This document shows, in pieces, positions 8,125-16,442 of a stretch of DNA of 64,000 nucleotides. Position numbers and translations under genes: made by a program. Origin of the DNA: Bradyrhizobium diazoefficiens (GTDB lineage Bacteria; Pseudomonadota; Alphaproteobacteria; Rhizobiales; Xanthobacteraceae); contig NZ_JAFCKW010000001.1 of assembly GCF_018129965.1 (NCBI RefSeq), positions 434,001 through 498,000 of the forward strand, read 5' to 3'. Position 1 is the first letter of the stretch; each line of letters begins with the position of its first letter. The notes under the pieces are model-generated. The model ran no database searches. It was not told where the DNA came from and saw nothing but the letters and a program-made list of their open reading frames with translations.

Positions 8125-8900
8125 GCGCCCGCCTCGCGAATCGCCTTCTCGCCGGCGTCCGAGACCTCGACCCATCTCTTGTCGGGCGCGGCACCGTCCG
8201 CGTAGCTGTCGTGCCAGTTCCACCATTTATAGGGCGGCGTCTGCGGATAGCCTTTCGGCGAGTCCTCCCAGACCTCCTGGCGGCCGAGCGGCGTGATGTC
8301 GAGATAGTTCCAGGTGCCGCCCATCTGCTCGTCGCCGCGGCTCTTGACGAAATAGGTGCGGAAGATCTGGTCGCCGTCGCGATAGAACACGTTGGTCCCG
8401 TGCCATTCGTCCACGCCGAAGTCTGCATCGAAACGGTCGGTGATGGTGACCCAGGGCATGGTCCAGCCCATCCGCTGCTTCAGCCTGATGATGTCGGCCT
8501 GCGGCGCACGCGAGGCGAACACCAGCGTGGTGTCGCGGGCATTCAGATGCGAGACATGGGCGACCTGGTCGGCCACCATGGAGCAGCCGCGGCAGGCGTG
8601 ATCGGGCCAACCGAACACGCCCGGCTCGAAGAAGGCGCGGTAGACGATCAGCTGCCGACGGCCCTGGAACAGATCGGCCAGACTGACCTTGCCGCCGGGC
8701 CCCTCGAACACATAGGTTTTGGCGACTTCCATCCACGGCATGCGCCGACGCTCGGCGGCGAGTGCGTCGCGGGCGCGGGTCTGGGCCTTTTCCTTCACGA
8801 GCAGTTGCTGGCGGGCTGCCTCCCAGTCCTGCGGCGACACCACCGGCGGTGTGTGCATGGCGGTCTGTTCGTCGCTTCGATTGCTGGCTGATGTCATCAT
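8121..8900 (-). CDS. DUF899 family thioredoxin-like protein
   Basis: A 259-residue protein of the DUF899 family (COG4312, predicted dithiol-disulfide oxidoreductases). Visible family features are MPWMEVAKTYVFEGPGG, LIVYRAFFEP, a CRGCS dithiol-type motif in HACRGCSMVADQ, and a C-terminal Trp/Tyr-rich segment. The in-frame ATG pair at 8900 follows a run with an AGAAC spacer. No biochemical role is established for the family, so only a redox function is suggested. It is divergent from the HTH gene at 8988, with an 87-bp shared promoter region, so that regulator may control it. Confidence 0.8.
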   Translation of the reverse strand: MMTSASNRSDEQTAMHTPPVVSPQDWEAARQQLLVKEKAQTRARDALAAERRRMPWMEVAKTYVFEGPGGKVSLADLFQGRRQLIVYRAFFEPGVFGWPDHACRGCSMVADQVAHVSHLNARDTTLVFASRAPQADIIRLKQRMGWTMPWVTITDRFDADFGVDEWHGTNVFYRDGDQIFRTYFVKSRGDEQMGGTWNYLDITPLGRQEVWEDSPKGYPQTPPYKWWNWHDSYADGAAPDKRWVEVSDAGEKAIREAGA

Positions 8901-8987
8901 GGTTCTCCAAACCTCGTGCTTTCGCGGTAGCCTCGTTCTGGCACCGGATGTCCTCGCGGTGGGAGTAACAAGTGTGGCGGGATTGAC

Positions 8988-10208
8988 ATGGAGTCGCTGA
9001 TCACGGCCGCAGCGCGCGCGCTCGAGGCCGACGATCCGCTCGGTGCGCTGAACCGCGTGTCGCTGCGCAACGATGCCCCCGCGCTGGCGCTGCGCGGCAT
9101 CGCGATGGCGCAGCTCGGCGACCTCGCCAAGGCGAAGACGCTGCTGCGGAACGCCGCGCGCGCCTTCGGTCCACGCGAGGCGGTGGCGCGCGCCAGGTGT
9201 GTGGTGGCGGAAGCGGAGATCGCGCTGGTCTCGCGCGACCTGAACTGGCCGGTGAAAATGCTGGCGTCTGCGCGGGCGACGCTCGCAGCGCACGGCGATT
9301 TCGCCAATGCCGCGCACGCGGGTCACATCGAGGCCCGCCGTCTGCTCCTGCTCGGGCAACTCGACGAGGCCGACGTGACATTGGCCGGGTTGGTCACCTC
9401 CCCGCTTCCGCCGGCGTCGCAAGTCGTCCGCGAACTCGTGCGCGCGGGCCTCGCAATCAGGCGCCTCAAGACCAAAGAGGCGCGCGCGGCGCTCGACCGC
9501 GCGGCGCAGTCGGCACGGCAGGCCGGCATCCCCGCGCTCACAGCCGAAGTCGAAAGCACGAGGCGCGTTCTCGACACGCCGGCGGCGCGCTTGATCGCGC
9601 GCGGCGGCGAGCGGCCGCTGTTGCTCGAAGAAGTCGAGGATCTTGCGCGATCCAGGGCGCTCGTCGTGGACACGTTCCACCATGTCGTTCGCAGGCGAAG
9701 CACGATCGTCTCGCTCGGAACGCGGCCGGTGCTGTTTGCGCTCGCACGCATCCTCGCACAGGCCTGGCCCGCGGATGTCTCGCGCGAGGCCCTGATGTCG
9801 GGGGCGTTCCGGGCCAGGCAGGTCGATGAATCCCATCGCGCGCGCTTGCGGGTCGAGATCGGACGCCTCCGTGCCAAGCTCAGGCCTCTCGCCGATGTCG
9901 GCGCGACCCGGCAGGGCTTCGTGCTCGTACCGCGCAAGACGAAACAGGTGGTCGTGCTGGCGCGTCCCGTCGAGGAGAAGCACGCCGCCGTTCTCGCCTT
10001 TCTGTCCGATGGCGAGCCGTGGTCGAGCTCGGCCCTCGCGCTGGCGCTCGGCATCAGCGCGCGCACGGTGCAGCGGGCGCTCGACGAGCTCGCCCACGCG
10101 AACAAGGTGCAATCGTTCGGACATGGCCGCGCGCGGCGCTGGATGAGCCCGCCCGTGCCCGGTTTCCCGACAGGCTTGTTACTCCCCGGACCGCTCCTGA
10201 GGTCGTAA
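8988..10208 (+). CDS. Helix-turn-helix regulator with TPR-like N-terminal half
   Basis: A 406-residue protein. Residues 1-190 are Ala/Leu/Arg-rich repeated helices, typical of TPR-like scaffolds. Residues about 225-320 have a winged-helix look (SLGTRPVLFALARILAQAWP, then a basic RLRVEIGRLRAKLRPL), and about 345-375 hold a second HTH (SALALALGISARTVQRALDE). This architecture fits a transcription regulator with its own sensor scaffold. It is divergent from the DUF899 gene and 28 bp upstream of the beta-propeller gene, which suggests local regulation. No specific family name is claimed. Confidence 0.7.
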   Translation: MESLITAAARALEADDPLGALNRVSLRNDAPALALRGIAMAQLGDLAKAKTLLRNAARAFGPREAVARARCVVAEAEIALVSRDLNWPVKMLASARATLAAHGDFANAAHAGHIEARRLLLLGQLDEADVTLAGLVTSPLPPASQVVRELVRAGLAIRRLKTKEARAALDRAAQSARQAGIPALTAEVESTRRVLDTPAARLIARGGERPLLLEEVEDLARSRALVVDTFHHVVRRRSTIVSLGTRPVLFALARILAQAWPADVSREALMSGAFRARQVDESHRARLRVEIGRLRAKLRPLADVGATRQGFVLVPRKTKQVVVLARPVEEKHAAVLAFLSDGEPWSSSALALALGISARTVQRALDELAHANKVQSFGHGRARRWMSPPVPGFPTGLLLPGPLLRS

Positions 10209-10236
10209 GGTAGGCCACATCACAGGGACCGGGCAC

Positions 10237-10875
10237 ATGAAGCGTTCAGCAGCCGAGATCGTCACGGAGTATGGGCCGTTTGCGGGCGTCGAGGCCGTGC
10301 ACGGCGTCACCTATGACGGCACCCATGTCTGGTTCGCATCCGGTGACAAGCTGAATGCGGTCGATCCGGCCAGCGGCAAGATCGCCCGCTCCATCGATGT
10401 CGCCGCGCATGCGGGCACGGCTTTCGACGGCCGTCATCTGTTCCAGATCGCCGAGGACCGTATCCAGAAGATCGACCCGGCGACCGGCAAGGTCCTCTCC
10501 ACGATTCCGGCGCCGGGCGGCGGCGGCGATTCCGGACTGGCCTGGGCCGAGGGCTCGCTCTGGGTCGGCCAGTACCGTGAGCGAAGGATCCACCAGGTCG
10601 ACCCTGAAACCGGAAAGGTTATCCGCACCATCGAGAGCAAGCGCTTCGTCACCGGTGTCACCTGGGTCGACGGCGATCTCTGGCACGGTACCTGGGAAGG
10701 CGAGGACAGCGACCTGCGCCGAATCGATCCCGAGACCGGCAGGGTGATCGAGCAGCTGGACTTGCCTGCGGGTACGATCGTGAGCGGCCTCGAATCCGAC
10801 GGCGGCGATCGCTTCTTCTGCGGCGGGGGCGCTAACGGGAATGTGAGGGCAGTGCGCCGTCCGCGGCGCGGATAG
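10237..10875 (+). CDS. Vgb/glutamine-cyclotransferase-like beta-propeller protein
   Basis: A 212-residue protein made of repeated blades of about 40 residues with the pattern (D/S)GxxLW/HVW ... (V/I)DPxTGKV (for example AVDPASGKIAR, KIDPATGKVLS, QVDPETGKVIR, RIDPETGRVIE). There is no signal peptide, so it is cytoplasmic. Related proteins include virginiamycin B lyase-like and PQQ-repeat propellers. At four or five blades it is short for a closed propeller and may be a partial or oligomeric one. It follows the HTH gene at 28 bp and is probably co-transcribed. Confidence 0.65.
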   Translation: MKRSAAEIVTEYGPFAGVEAVHGVTYDGTHVWFASGDKLNAVDPASGKIARSIDVAAHAGTAFDGRHLFQIAEDRIQKIDPATGKVLSTIPAPGGGGDSGLAWAEGSLWVGQYRERRIHQVDPETGKVIRTIESKRFVTGVTWVDGDLWHGTWEGEDSDLRRIDPETGRVIEQLDLPAGTIVSGLESDGGDRFFCGGGANGNVRAVRRPRRG

Positions 10876-11009
10876 CCCGCCACAATCCACGCACCGCAAC
10901 TGCGCATTCGCAACCGTTAACCTGTTCGCCGTATTTCTACCCCACCGGTGCGCTCTAGCGCCCCCCTGGCCTGCCCTGTAGACTTCGCTTCGGGCGGCCT
11001 GGGGGAGTG

Positions 11010-12578
11010 ATGCGTCTGACGTTGAATTTGAAGACTGTTCTGATTGCCGTGACGGTGCTCGCGGTGTCGTTCTTCGTCAGCCTGAAGGCGATGGACTGGC
11101 TGGCGCCGCGCGCGACGAATTCGGCGCCGCCGATCGCGCAATTGCCGCCGCTGCCGCCGATGGCGAAGAGCTCGATCGTGGTCGCCCCGGTCGCGATCGC
11201 ACTATCGGCCATCCGAGACCAGGCCGAGAAAGCCTCGCCGCGCAACTTTGCCGGCAAGGCCGACAACCCGATCTCGCAGATCCTGGAAAACGCGGACATC
11301 GGCTGGTCCGCCGTGCGCGGACCGATGGCAGCCAGCGGCGACAAGGACGTGCTGACGATCTCGACGCCGATCAACGGCAAGCTGAACGTGACCGGCTCGC
11401 TGTCGTCGAAAGCCACCGGCGCGCTCGGCGACGCGCTCGGCAGCGTGCTCGGCGGTGACGCAGCGAAACGGATCGGCGCGGTCAACATCAAGAATCTGAA
11501 TGCCAGCGCGGAGATCAGGGGCAACGTCATCGTCACCTCGCGCCCGAAGCTTGCAGCGAACTGGCATCTCGAACCCAATCTCGGTGCGCAGGTCAATCTC
11601 GGCGACACCAACCTCAACGTCGCCGGCGCCAAGGTCAACGTGCCGGCGCAGGTGAAGCCGCTGATCGACAAGAATGTCGGCGAGCAGATCAACGTCGTCG
11701 CAGAACGCATCCGCAACGATCCCTCGCTGCGCGAGAACGCAAAGCTGCAATGGGCCAAGGCCTGCCGCTCCATCCCGCTGCAGGGGACCGGCACCTCGGC
11801 TGCGCTGCCGCCGCTCTGGCTCGAGATGAAGCCGGTGCGCGCCATCGCTGCGCAGCCGCGCGTCGATGCGCAGGCCGTCACGCTCCTGCTCGGCCTCGAG
11901 CTCGAGACGCGTGTGACCTCGACAGCGACCAAGCCGGACTGCCCCTTCCCCGACAAGATCTCGATCGTGCCGCCGACCGGCACCGGCGTGAACATCGGCG
12001 TGCCGATCGACGTCCCATTCACCGAGATCAACAAGCTGATCGCGGCGCAGATGGTCGGCCACACCTATCCGGAAGACGGCTCCGGCCCGGTCGACGTCAC
12101 CGTGAAAGACGTCAGCGTGATCCCGTCGGGGGATCGGCTGCTGATCTCGCTGCTGGTGCGCGCCAAGGAAAAGAAGAGCTGGCTCGGTCTCGGCGCGGAG
12201 GCCACCGTGCACATCTGGGGGCGGCCGATGCTCGACCAGGCACAGCAGACGCTGCGGCTCGCCGACATCCAGCTCGCGGTGGAATCCGAGGCGGCCTTCG
12301 GCCTGCTCGGCGCCGCCGCACGCGCCGTGGTGCCGCAGCTCCAGCAGACGCTGGTGCAGAAGGCGACACTCGATTTGAAGCCGATCGCCGCCAACGCGCG
12401 CGAGAAGATCGCGGCCGCGATCGCCGACTATCAGAAGAGCGAGGACGGCCTCAAGGTCGACGCCAATATCAGCAGCCTGACCCTCGCCGACATCGCTTTC
12501 GATTCCAAGACGCTGCGCGTGGTCGCGGAAGCCGGCGGCACGCTGAACGTGTTTGTGAGCAAGTTGTCGGGGATGTAG
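11010..12578 (+). CDS. DUF4403 family membrane-anchored protein
   Basis: A 522-residue protein with an N-terminal membrane anchor (NLKTVLIAVTVLAVSFFVSL) and a long periplasmic region of beta-rich segments typical of DUF4403: SSIVVAPVAIALSAI near the start, a central VTSTATKPDCPFPDKI, and a C-terminal lipocalin or BPI-like part. An in-frame GTG at 11007 is possible, but ATG 11010 gives better spacing from GGGGGAG. Function is unknown; the family has been suggested to bind lipids at the envelope. It stands alone. Confidence 0.75.
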   Translation: MRLTLNLKTVLIAVTVLAVSFFVSLKAMDWLAPRATNSAPPIAQLPPLPPMAKSSIVVAPVAIALSAIRDQAEKASPRNFAGKADNPISQILENADIGWSAVRGPMAASGDKDVLTISTPINGKLNVTGSLSSKATGALGDALGSVLGGDAAKRIGAVNIKNLNASAEIRGNVIVTSRPKLAANWHLEPNLGAQVNLGDTNLNVAGAKVNVPAQVKPLIDKNVGEQINVVAERIRNDPSLRENAKLQWAKACRSIPLQGTGTSAALPPLWLEMKPVRAIAAQPRVDAQAVTLLLGLELETRVTSTATKPDCPFPDKISIVPPTGTGVNIGVPIDVPFTEINKLIAAQMVGHTYPEDGSGPVDVTVKDVSVIPSGDRLLISLLVRAKEKKSWLGLGAEATVHIWGRPMLDQAQQTLRLADIQLAVESEAAFGLLGAAARAVVPQLQQTLVQKATLDLKPIAANAREKIAAAIADYQKSEDGLKVDANISSLTLADIAFDSKTLRVVAEAGGTLNVFVSKLSGM

Positions 12579-12760
12579 CTTTCTTCCTTCTCCCCTTGCC
12601 GGAGAAGGTGGCGCGAGGCGCCGGATGAGGAGTTCCCTCCACGCACTCTGGAGCGAAGAGATGCCCGCGGGGACTTCCCCCTCCCGTAATCCGCGCTACG
12701 CGTGAAGTCCGGCCATCTCCGCAGGCACCCCGCACCCGCGGAAAGGCGAGCAAGACAAGG
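12579..12760. repeat. Intergenic repeat between DUF4403 and binding-protein genes
   Basis: CTTCTCCCCTTGCCGGAGAAGGTG begins a copy of the same dispersed repeat as at 3.8, 47.6 and 55.5 kb, here degenerate. The remaining 120 bp up to the next gene contain its likely promoter and the AGGGAGAAACGAC ribosome site; nothing else is recognised. Confidence 0.55.
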
Positions 12761-12879
12761 TCCGCCCCGCACGTTCACCACAGCTTTACGCGTCCCGGGC
12801 TTGGACTAGCTGCCGCGACGGTTTGTCGCTACAACACCCCCGCAACAAACCCGAACAACGACATACAGGGAGAAACGAC

Positions 12880-14088
12880 ATGCAAAAACTCTTCGCCGCG
12901 GTCGCCGCCGGCCTCGCTCTCGCCGCCTCGTCAGGCGCGGCGCAGGCGCAGATTTCCGACGACGTCGTCAAGATCGGCGTGCTCACGGACATGTCGAGCC
13001 TCTATGCGGATGCGACCGGCAAGGGCTCCCTCGCCGCCGTCGAGATGGCGGTCGCCGATTACGGCGCCAAGGTCGCCGGCAAGCCCGTGCAGGTGGTCGC
13101 CGCCGATCACCAGAACAAGCCGGACGTCGGCGTCAACATCGCCCGCAACTGGTACGACAACGACAAGGTCGACGCGATTTTCGATGTTCCCACCTCCTCG
13201 GTCGCGCTGCCGGTGTCGGCCCTGACCCGCGAGAAGAACAAGATCCACATCAATTCCGGCGGCGGCTCATCCGACATCACCGGTGCGCAATGTTCGCCCA
13301 ACACCGTGCACTGGACCTACGACACCTATGCGCTGTCGAACGTCGCCGGCAAGGCGATGGTGAAGCGCGGCGAGGACACCTGGTTCTTCGTCACCGCGGA
13401 CTACGCCTTCGGCATGGCGCTGCAGCGTGACGCCGCCAACGTGGTCAAGGAAAGCGGCGGCAAGGTGCTCGGCGAAGTCCGCCATCCGCTCAATTCGTCG
13501 GACTTCTCCTCCTTCCTGCTTCAGGCCCAGGCCTCCAAGGCCAAGGTGGTCGCGCTCGCCAATGCCGGCGGCGACACCACCAATGCGCTGAAGCAGGCGT
13601 CCGAATTCGGCCTTACCGAGGGCGGACAGAAGATGATCGCCCTGCTGATGGAAATCACCGACGTCCATTCGCTCGGCGTCAAGTCGACGCAGGGATTGAT
13701 CATCACCGACGCCTTCTACTGGGACATGAACGAGGAAACCCGCGCCTTCTCGAAACGCTTCAACGAGAAGGTCGGACACATGCCGACCATGATCCAGGCC
13801 GGTCTCTACTCCGCGACCATGCATTATCTGAAGGCGATCGAGACCATCAAGACCGACGAAGCGCCGAAGGTGATGCAGCAGATGCGCGCCACGCCGGTCA
13901 ACGACTTCTTCGCCAAGAACGGCAAGATCCGCATCGACGGCCGCATGGTGCACGACATGTATCTGTTCGAGGTCAAGAAGCCCGAGGAGTCCAAGGGCGA
14001 GTGGGATCTCTACAAGCTGATCGCCACCGTGCCCGGCGACGAAGCCTTCCGTCCGCTCGACAAGGGCGGCTGCCCGCTGGTGAAGTAA
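12880..14088 (+). CDS. Periplasmic substrate-binding protein, branched-chain amino acid ABC type
   Basis: A 402-residue solute-binding protein of the LivJ/Peripla_BP_6 type. A clear signal peptide (MQKLFAAVAAGLALAASSGA, cleaved after AQA) precedes VVKIGVLTDMSSLYADATGKG, the usual first strand. The start at 12880 is fixed by the AGGGAG site seven bases upstream; an upstream in-frame ATG at 12823 lacks one. No permease or ATPase genes adjoin, so it is an orphan binding protein. Relatives in bradyrhizobia are numerous and bind amides, aromatic acids or amino acids; the ligand is not predictable. Confidence 0.9.
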   Translation: MQKLFAAVAAGLALAASSGAAQAQISDDVVKIGVLTDMSSLYADATGKGSLAAVEMAVADYGAKVAGKPVQVVAADHQNKPDVGVNIARNWYDNDKVDAIFDVPTSSVALPVSALTREKNKIHINSGGGSSDITGAQCSPNTVHWTYDTYALSNVAGKAMVKRGEDTWFFVTADYAFGMALQRDAANVVKESGGKVLGEVRHPLNSSDFSSFLLQAQASKAKVVALANAGGDTTNALKQASEFGLTEGGQKMIALLMEITDVHSLGVKSTQGLIITDAFYWDMNEETRAFSKRFNEKVGHMPTMIQAGLYSATMHYLKAIETIKTDEAPKVMQQMRATPVNDFFAKNGKIRIDGRMVHDMYLFEVKKPEESKGEWDLYKLIATVPGDEAFRPLDKGGCPLVK

Positions 14089-14093
14089 CGCCC

Positions 14094-14182
14094 GTCATTG
14101 CGAGCGCAACGAAGCAATCCAGAATCCCGCCGCGGAAATAGCTCTGGATTGCTTCGTCGCTGCGCTCCTCGCAATGATGCGG
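14094..14182. repeat. Inverted repeat of the GTCATTGCGAGCGCAACGAAG family
   Basis: The arms GTCATTGCGAGCGCAACGAA and TTCGTCGCTGCGCTCCTCGC are inverted copies around GCAATCCAGA / CTCTGGATTGC. This is a typical intergenic repeat of bradyrhizobia, placed just after the binding-protein stop codon. Confidence 0.75.
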
Positions 14183-14199
14183 GAGAACGACACGACAAC

Positions 14200-14229
14200 G
14201 CGCCCGGCGAAAGCCGGGCGCGCTTCGTT
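14200..14229. terminator. Hairpin terminator between convergent genes
   Basis: The stem GCGCCCGGC / GCCGGGCGC with a GAAA loop is followed by GCTTCGTTT. It lies between the binding-protein gene and the convergent PRC-barrel gene, 18 bp from the latter's stop codon, and could serve both. Confidence 0.65.
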
Positions 14230-14246
14230 TGAGCGTTGGAAGCTGC

Positions 14247-14771
14247 TTACTCCGAGTACTTGAACTCGGGCATGTTCTTCAGCTCGTCCTTGGTGGCGTT
14301 GAACACGGCATGGTCCGGATACCACTTGGACGAAGCGATCGTCGAATTCGCCGAGGTTGTGGTCGTGGTCGTCGTGGTCTTCTCGGTGCCGGTCGCGGCG
14401 CCCGTCGTGGTGGTGGCGGGCCTGGTCGCGGTGACCGCCTGGTTGACGAACTTCAGCTTCTCATACGGGACGGCAACCATGTGCTCTCCCATGCCGAGGA
14501 AGCCGCCGACGCCGATCACGGCGACCTTCACGGTGCCGCTCTGATCCATCAGCAGGTCGCTGATCGAGCCGATGTTCTCGTTGGCGTCGTTGTAGACCTT
14601 GATGCCGTCCATCTTCGAGGTGCGCCACTGGGCAGAAGCCGTCGTGGTCGTCGTCGTGGCGGTCGCCGCGGGCGCGGCCTTGTCGGTGGTCATGGTCGGC
14701 GACTGCGCGAACGCAACGGTCGCGAGAAGTGCTGTGCCGGCAAGACCGGCGGCGATCGATTTCATCAACAT
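14247..14771 (-). CDS. Exported PRC-barrel domain protein
   Basis: A 174-residue protein. A signal peptide (MLMKSIAAGLAGTALLATVA, cleaved near AFA) is followed by a Thr/Ala-rich linker. A PRC-barrel occupies about residues 52-110 (KMDGIKVYNDANENIGSISD, then DLLMDQSGTVKVAVIGVGGF). A second Thr-rich stretch follows, then a C-terminal segment ending FKYSE. PRC-barrel proteins of this exported type are common in rhizobia and poorly understood; suggested roles are envelope stress or RNA/protein binding. The two polythreonine tracts look like flexible spacers. Confidence 0.75.
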   Translation of the reverse strand: MLMKSIAAGLAGTALLATVAFAQSPTMTTDKAAPAATATTTTTTASAQWRTSKMDGIKVYNDANENIGSISDLLMDQSGTVKVAVIGVGGFLGMGEHMVAVPYEKLKFVNQAVTATRPATTTTGAATGTEKTTTTTTTTSANSTIASSKWYPDHAVFNATKDELKNMPEFKYSE

Positions 14772-14949
14772 GATTGTCCTCTCCTTCAGCAGAAAACCTG
14801 TGCGGAGAGAACAACGCCGGCAACTTGCAGTTCCCGGGCTGCGGCAATTAATGCCGCTCCATTGCGAGTCGCACGGTTCCCCGCCGTCGATGACGCGCCC
14901 TGGGAACAAGCATCATCGCGGCGAGGACCGCGCCGACCCGCGTCGGAGG

Positions 14950-15507
14950 TCAGCTCTTGAAGTCGATCAGAAGTGCCGAGAGATTCGAGCCACTCGCCGA
15001 ACTGCCGCTCGCGCCGTAGGACGAGCTCGACGATTGCGACTGCTGCAGCGCCTGCAGGAACTGCTGGAGAATCTCCGCCGTAGTGGAGGTCGTCGACGTG
15101 CTGCTGGTCGAGTCCGTCGTCGACAACGAATCCGAGGAGCTGCCGTCCGACGGCGGCGGACCGGGCGGCGGTCCGCCCGCGCCGCCGCTACCACTCGCGA
15201 AAGCGGATTGAAAAACGTTCTTCAGCTCGCTCGCCTGGTCGGAAGTCAGCGTGCCGTTCGAGACCTCGTTGGAAATGAGGTCGTCGATCTTCGACTGCAA
15301 GCCATCCTTGGAAGGACGCGTGCCGCTCGACTGGTCGCTGGACCGGCTTTGCTTGAGCGCGGTGTCGATGTCGGTCAGTGCGCTGGAGAGCGCCGACTGG
15401 TCCGACGACGAGATGGTGCCGGCGGAGACTTCCGATTGCAGCTCCTGCTGCAGACGCTGAAGCGGCGACTGGTAGTTACCGGCGGATGCCGCCGAAATCG
15501 AGGTCAT
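14950..15507 (-). CDS. Ser-rich protein with duplicated EVxxGTxxxxQ motif
   Basis: A 185-residue protein I cannot name. It has no signal peptide. Residues about 22-50 (LQSEVSAGTISSSDQSALSS) and about 77-105 (ISNEVSNGTLTSDQASELKN) are two copies of one helical motif. After a Pro/Gly hinge (GGAGGPPPGPPPSDG) come a Ser/Thr-only stretch, a short helix (EILQQFLQALQQSQ) and a Ser-rich tail ending LSALLIDFKS. The composition, low in large hydrophobics and rich in Ser at both ends, is reminiscent of secreted flagellar or type III proteins, but that is only an impression. Confidence 0.6.
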   Translation of the reverse strand: MTSISAASAGNYQSPLQRLQQELQSEVSAGTISSSDQSALSSALTDIDTALKQSRSSDQSSGTRPSKDGLQSKIDDLISNEVSNGTLTSDQASELKNVFQSAFASGSGGAGGPPPGPPPSDGSSSDSLSTTDSTSSTSTTSTTAEILQQFLQALQQSQSSSSSYGASGSSASGSNLSALLIDFKS

Positions 15508-15686
15508 GATGGCTCCGTGGTTTTGTGGAGTTTCTCGTGTGGCGCCATCACTGTATGGTTAATGGACTTAACCAGACCTTGCTTTGCGGCTGCCGAGCTG
15601 TTGCCGGGCATTGCGGTCCGGCACATAGAAACAAATCGAAACAAAAATCTTCGCCTTTTGGCCCGAATCTTGGACAAACAAAGCGC

Positions 15687-16427
15687 ATGGCCATTCCTTC
15701 ACCCAACATTCTGGTCGTCGAAGACGACCGCGAGACCCGGACGTTGATTGCGAAGTACCTGCGCAACAACGCCTGCAACGTCACCGCCGTGAGCGACGGC
15801 CGCGAGATGTCGCGCGCCATGGCGGACCATCGCGTCGACCTCATCATTCTCGATGTCATGCTGCCCGGCGAGGACGGTCTCAGCCTGTGCCGCAAGGTGC
15901 GCTCGGAGACGCAGACGCCGATCATCATGCTGACCGCGCGAGGCGAGGACGTCGATCGCATCGTCGGCCTCGAGATGGGCGCGGACGACTATCTGGCAAA
16001 GCCATTCAACCCGCGCGAGCTGCTCGCGCGCATCAATGCGGTGCTGCGCCGGCAGGCGGCAGCTCAGGCGGCGAGCTCGATCGAGGGCGCCGCGACGCTC
16101 GCCTTCGAAGGCTGGCGCATCGACTTGCGGCTGCGCGAGCTGCGCAACCCGGACGGCGCGCGCGTCGCCGTGACCAGCGCCGAGTTCGATCTGCTGAGGA
16201 CGTTCTGCGAGCGGCCCGGCCGCGTGCTGTCGCGCGACAGCCTGCTCGACCTCACGCAGGGACGGAACACCGGCTCGTTTGAACGCTCCATCGACGTGCT
16301 GGTCAGCCGCATCCGCCGCAAGATCGAGCCCAATCCCGCCGACCCGACCATCATCAAGACGGTGCGCTCCGGCGGTTATCTGTTTACGCCCAGAACGGAA
16401 GCGGTTACGACGCCCCTGAGCAACTGA
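15687..16427 (+). CDS. OmpR-family response regulator
   Basis: A 246-residue two-component regulator. The receiver domain (residues 6-120) shows the acidic pair in VVEDDRE, the phospho-acceptor Asp in LIILDVMLPGEDG, the conserved Thr in IIMLTARG and Lys in LAKPFNP. A winged-helix DNA-binding domain follows (SFERSIDVLVSRIRRKIEPN, then IKTVRSGGYLF). It is followed 15 bp later by its sensor kinase gene, so the two form an operon. The target genes cannot be told; the pair looks like OmpR/EnvZ or RstA/RstB types. Confidence 0.93.
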   Translation: MAIPSPNILVVEDDRETRTLIAKYLRNNACNVTAVSDGREMSRAMADHRVDLIILDVMLPGEDGLSLCRKVRSETQTPIIMLTARGEDVDRIVGLEMGADDYLAKPFNPRELLARINAVLRRQAAAQAASSIEGAATLAFEGWRIDLRLRELRNPDGARVAVTSAEFDLLRTFCERPGRVLSRDSLLDLTQGRNTGSFERSIDVLVSRIRRKIEPNPADPTIIKTVRSGGYLFTPRTEAVTTPLSN

Positions 16428-16442
16428 CGGGGCTTTGAGACG

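Noticed and set aside
8121..10124. 667-codon open frame running from the DUF899 gene back through the regulator
   Set aside because: Only its last 259 codons are the DUF899 gene; the N-terminal part is antisense to the HTH gene, and an ATG at 8900 with proper family start explains the gene.
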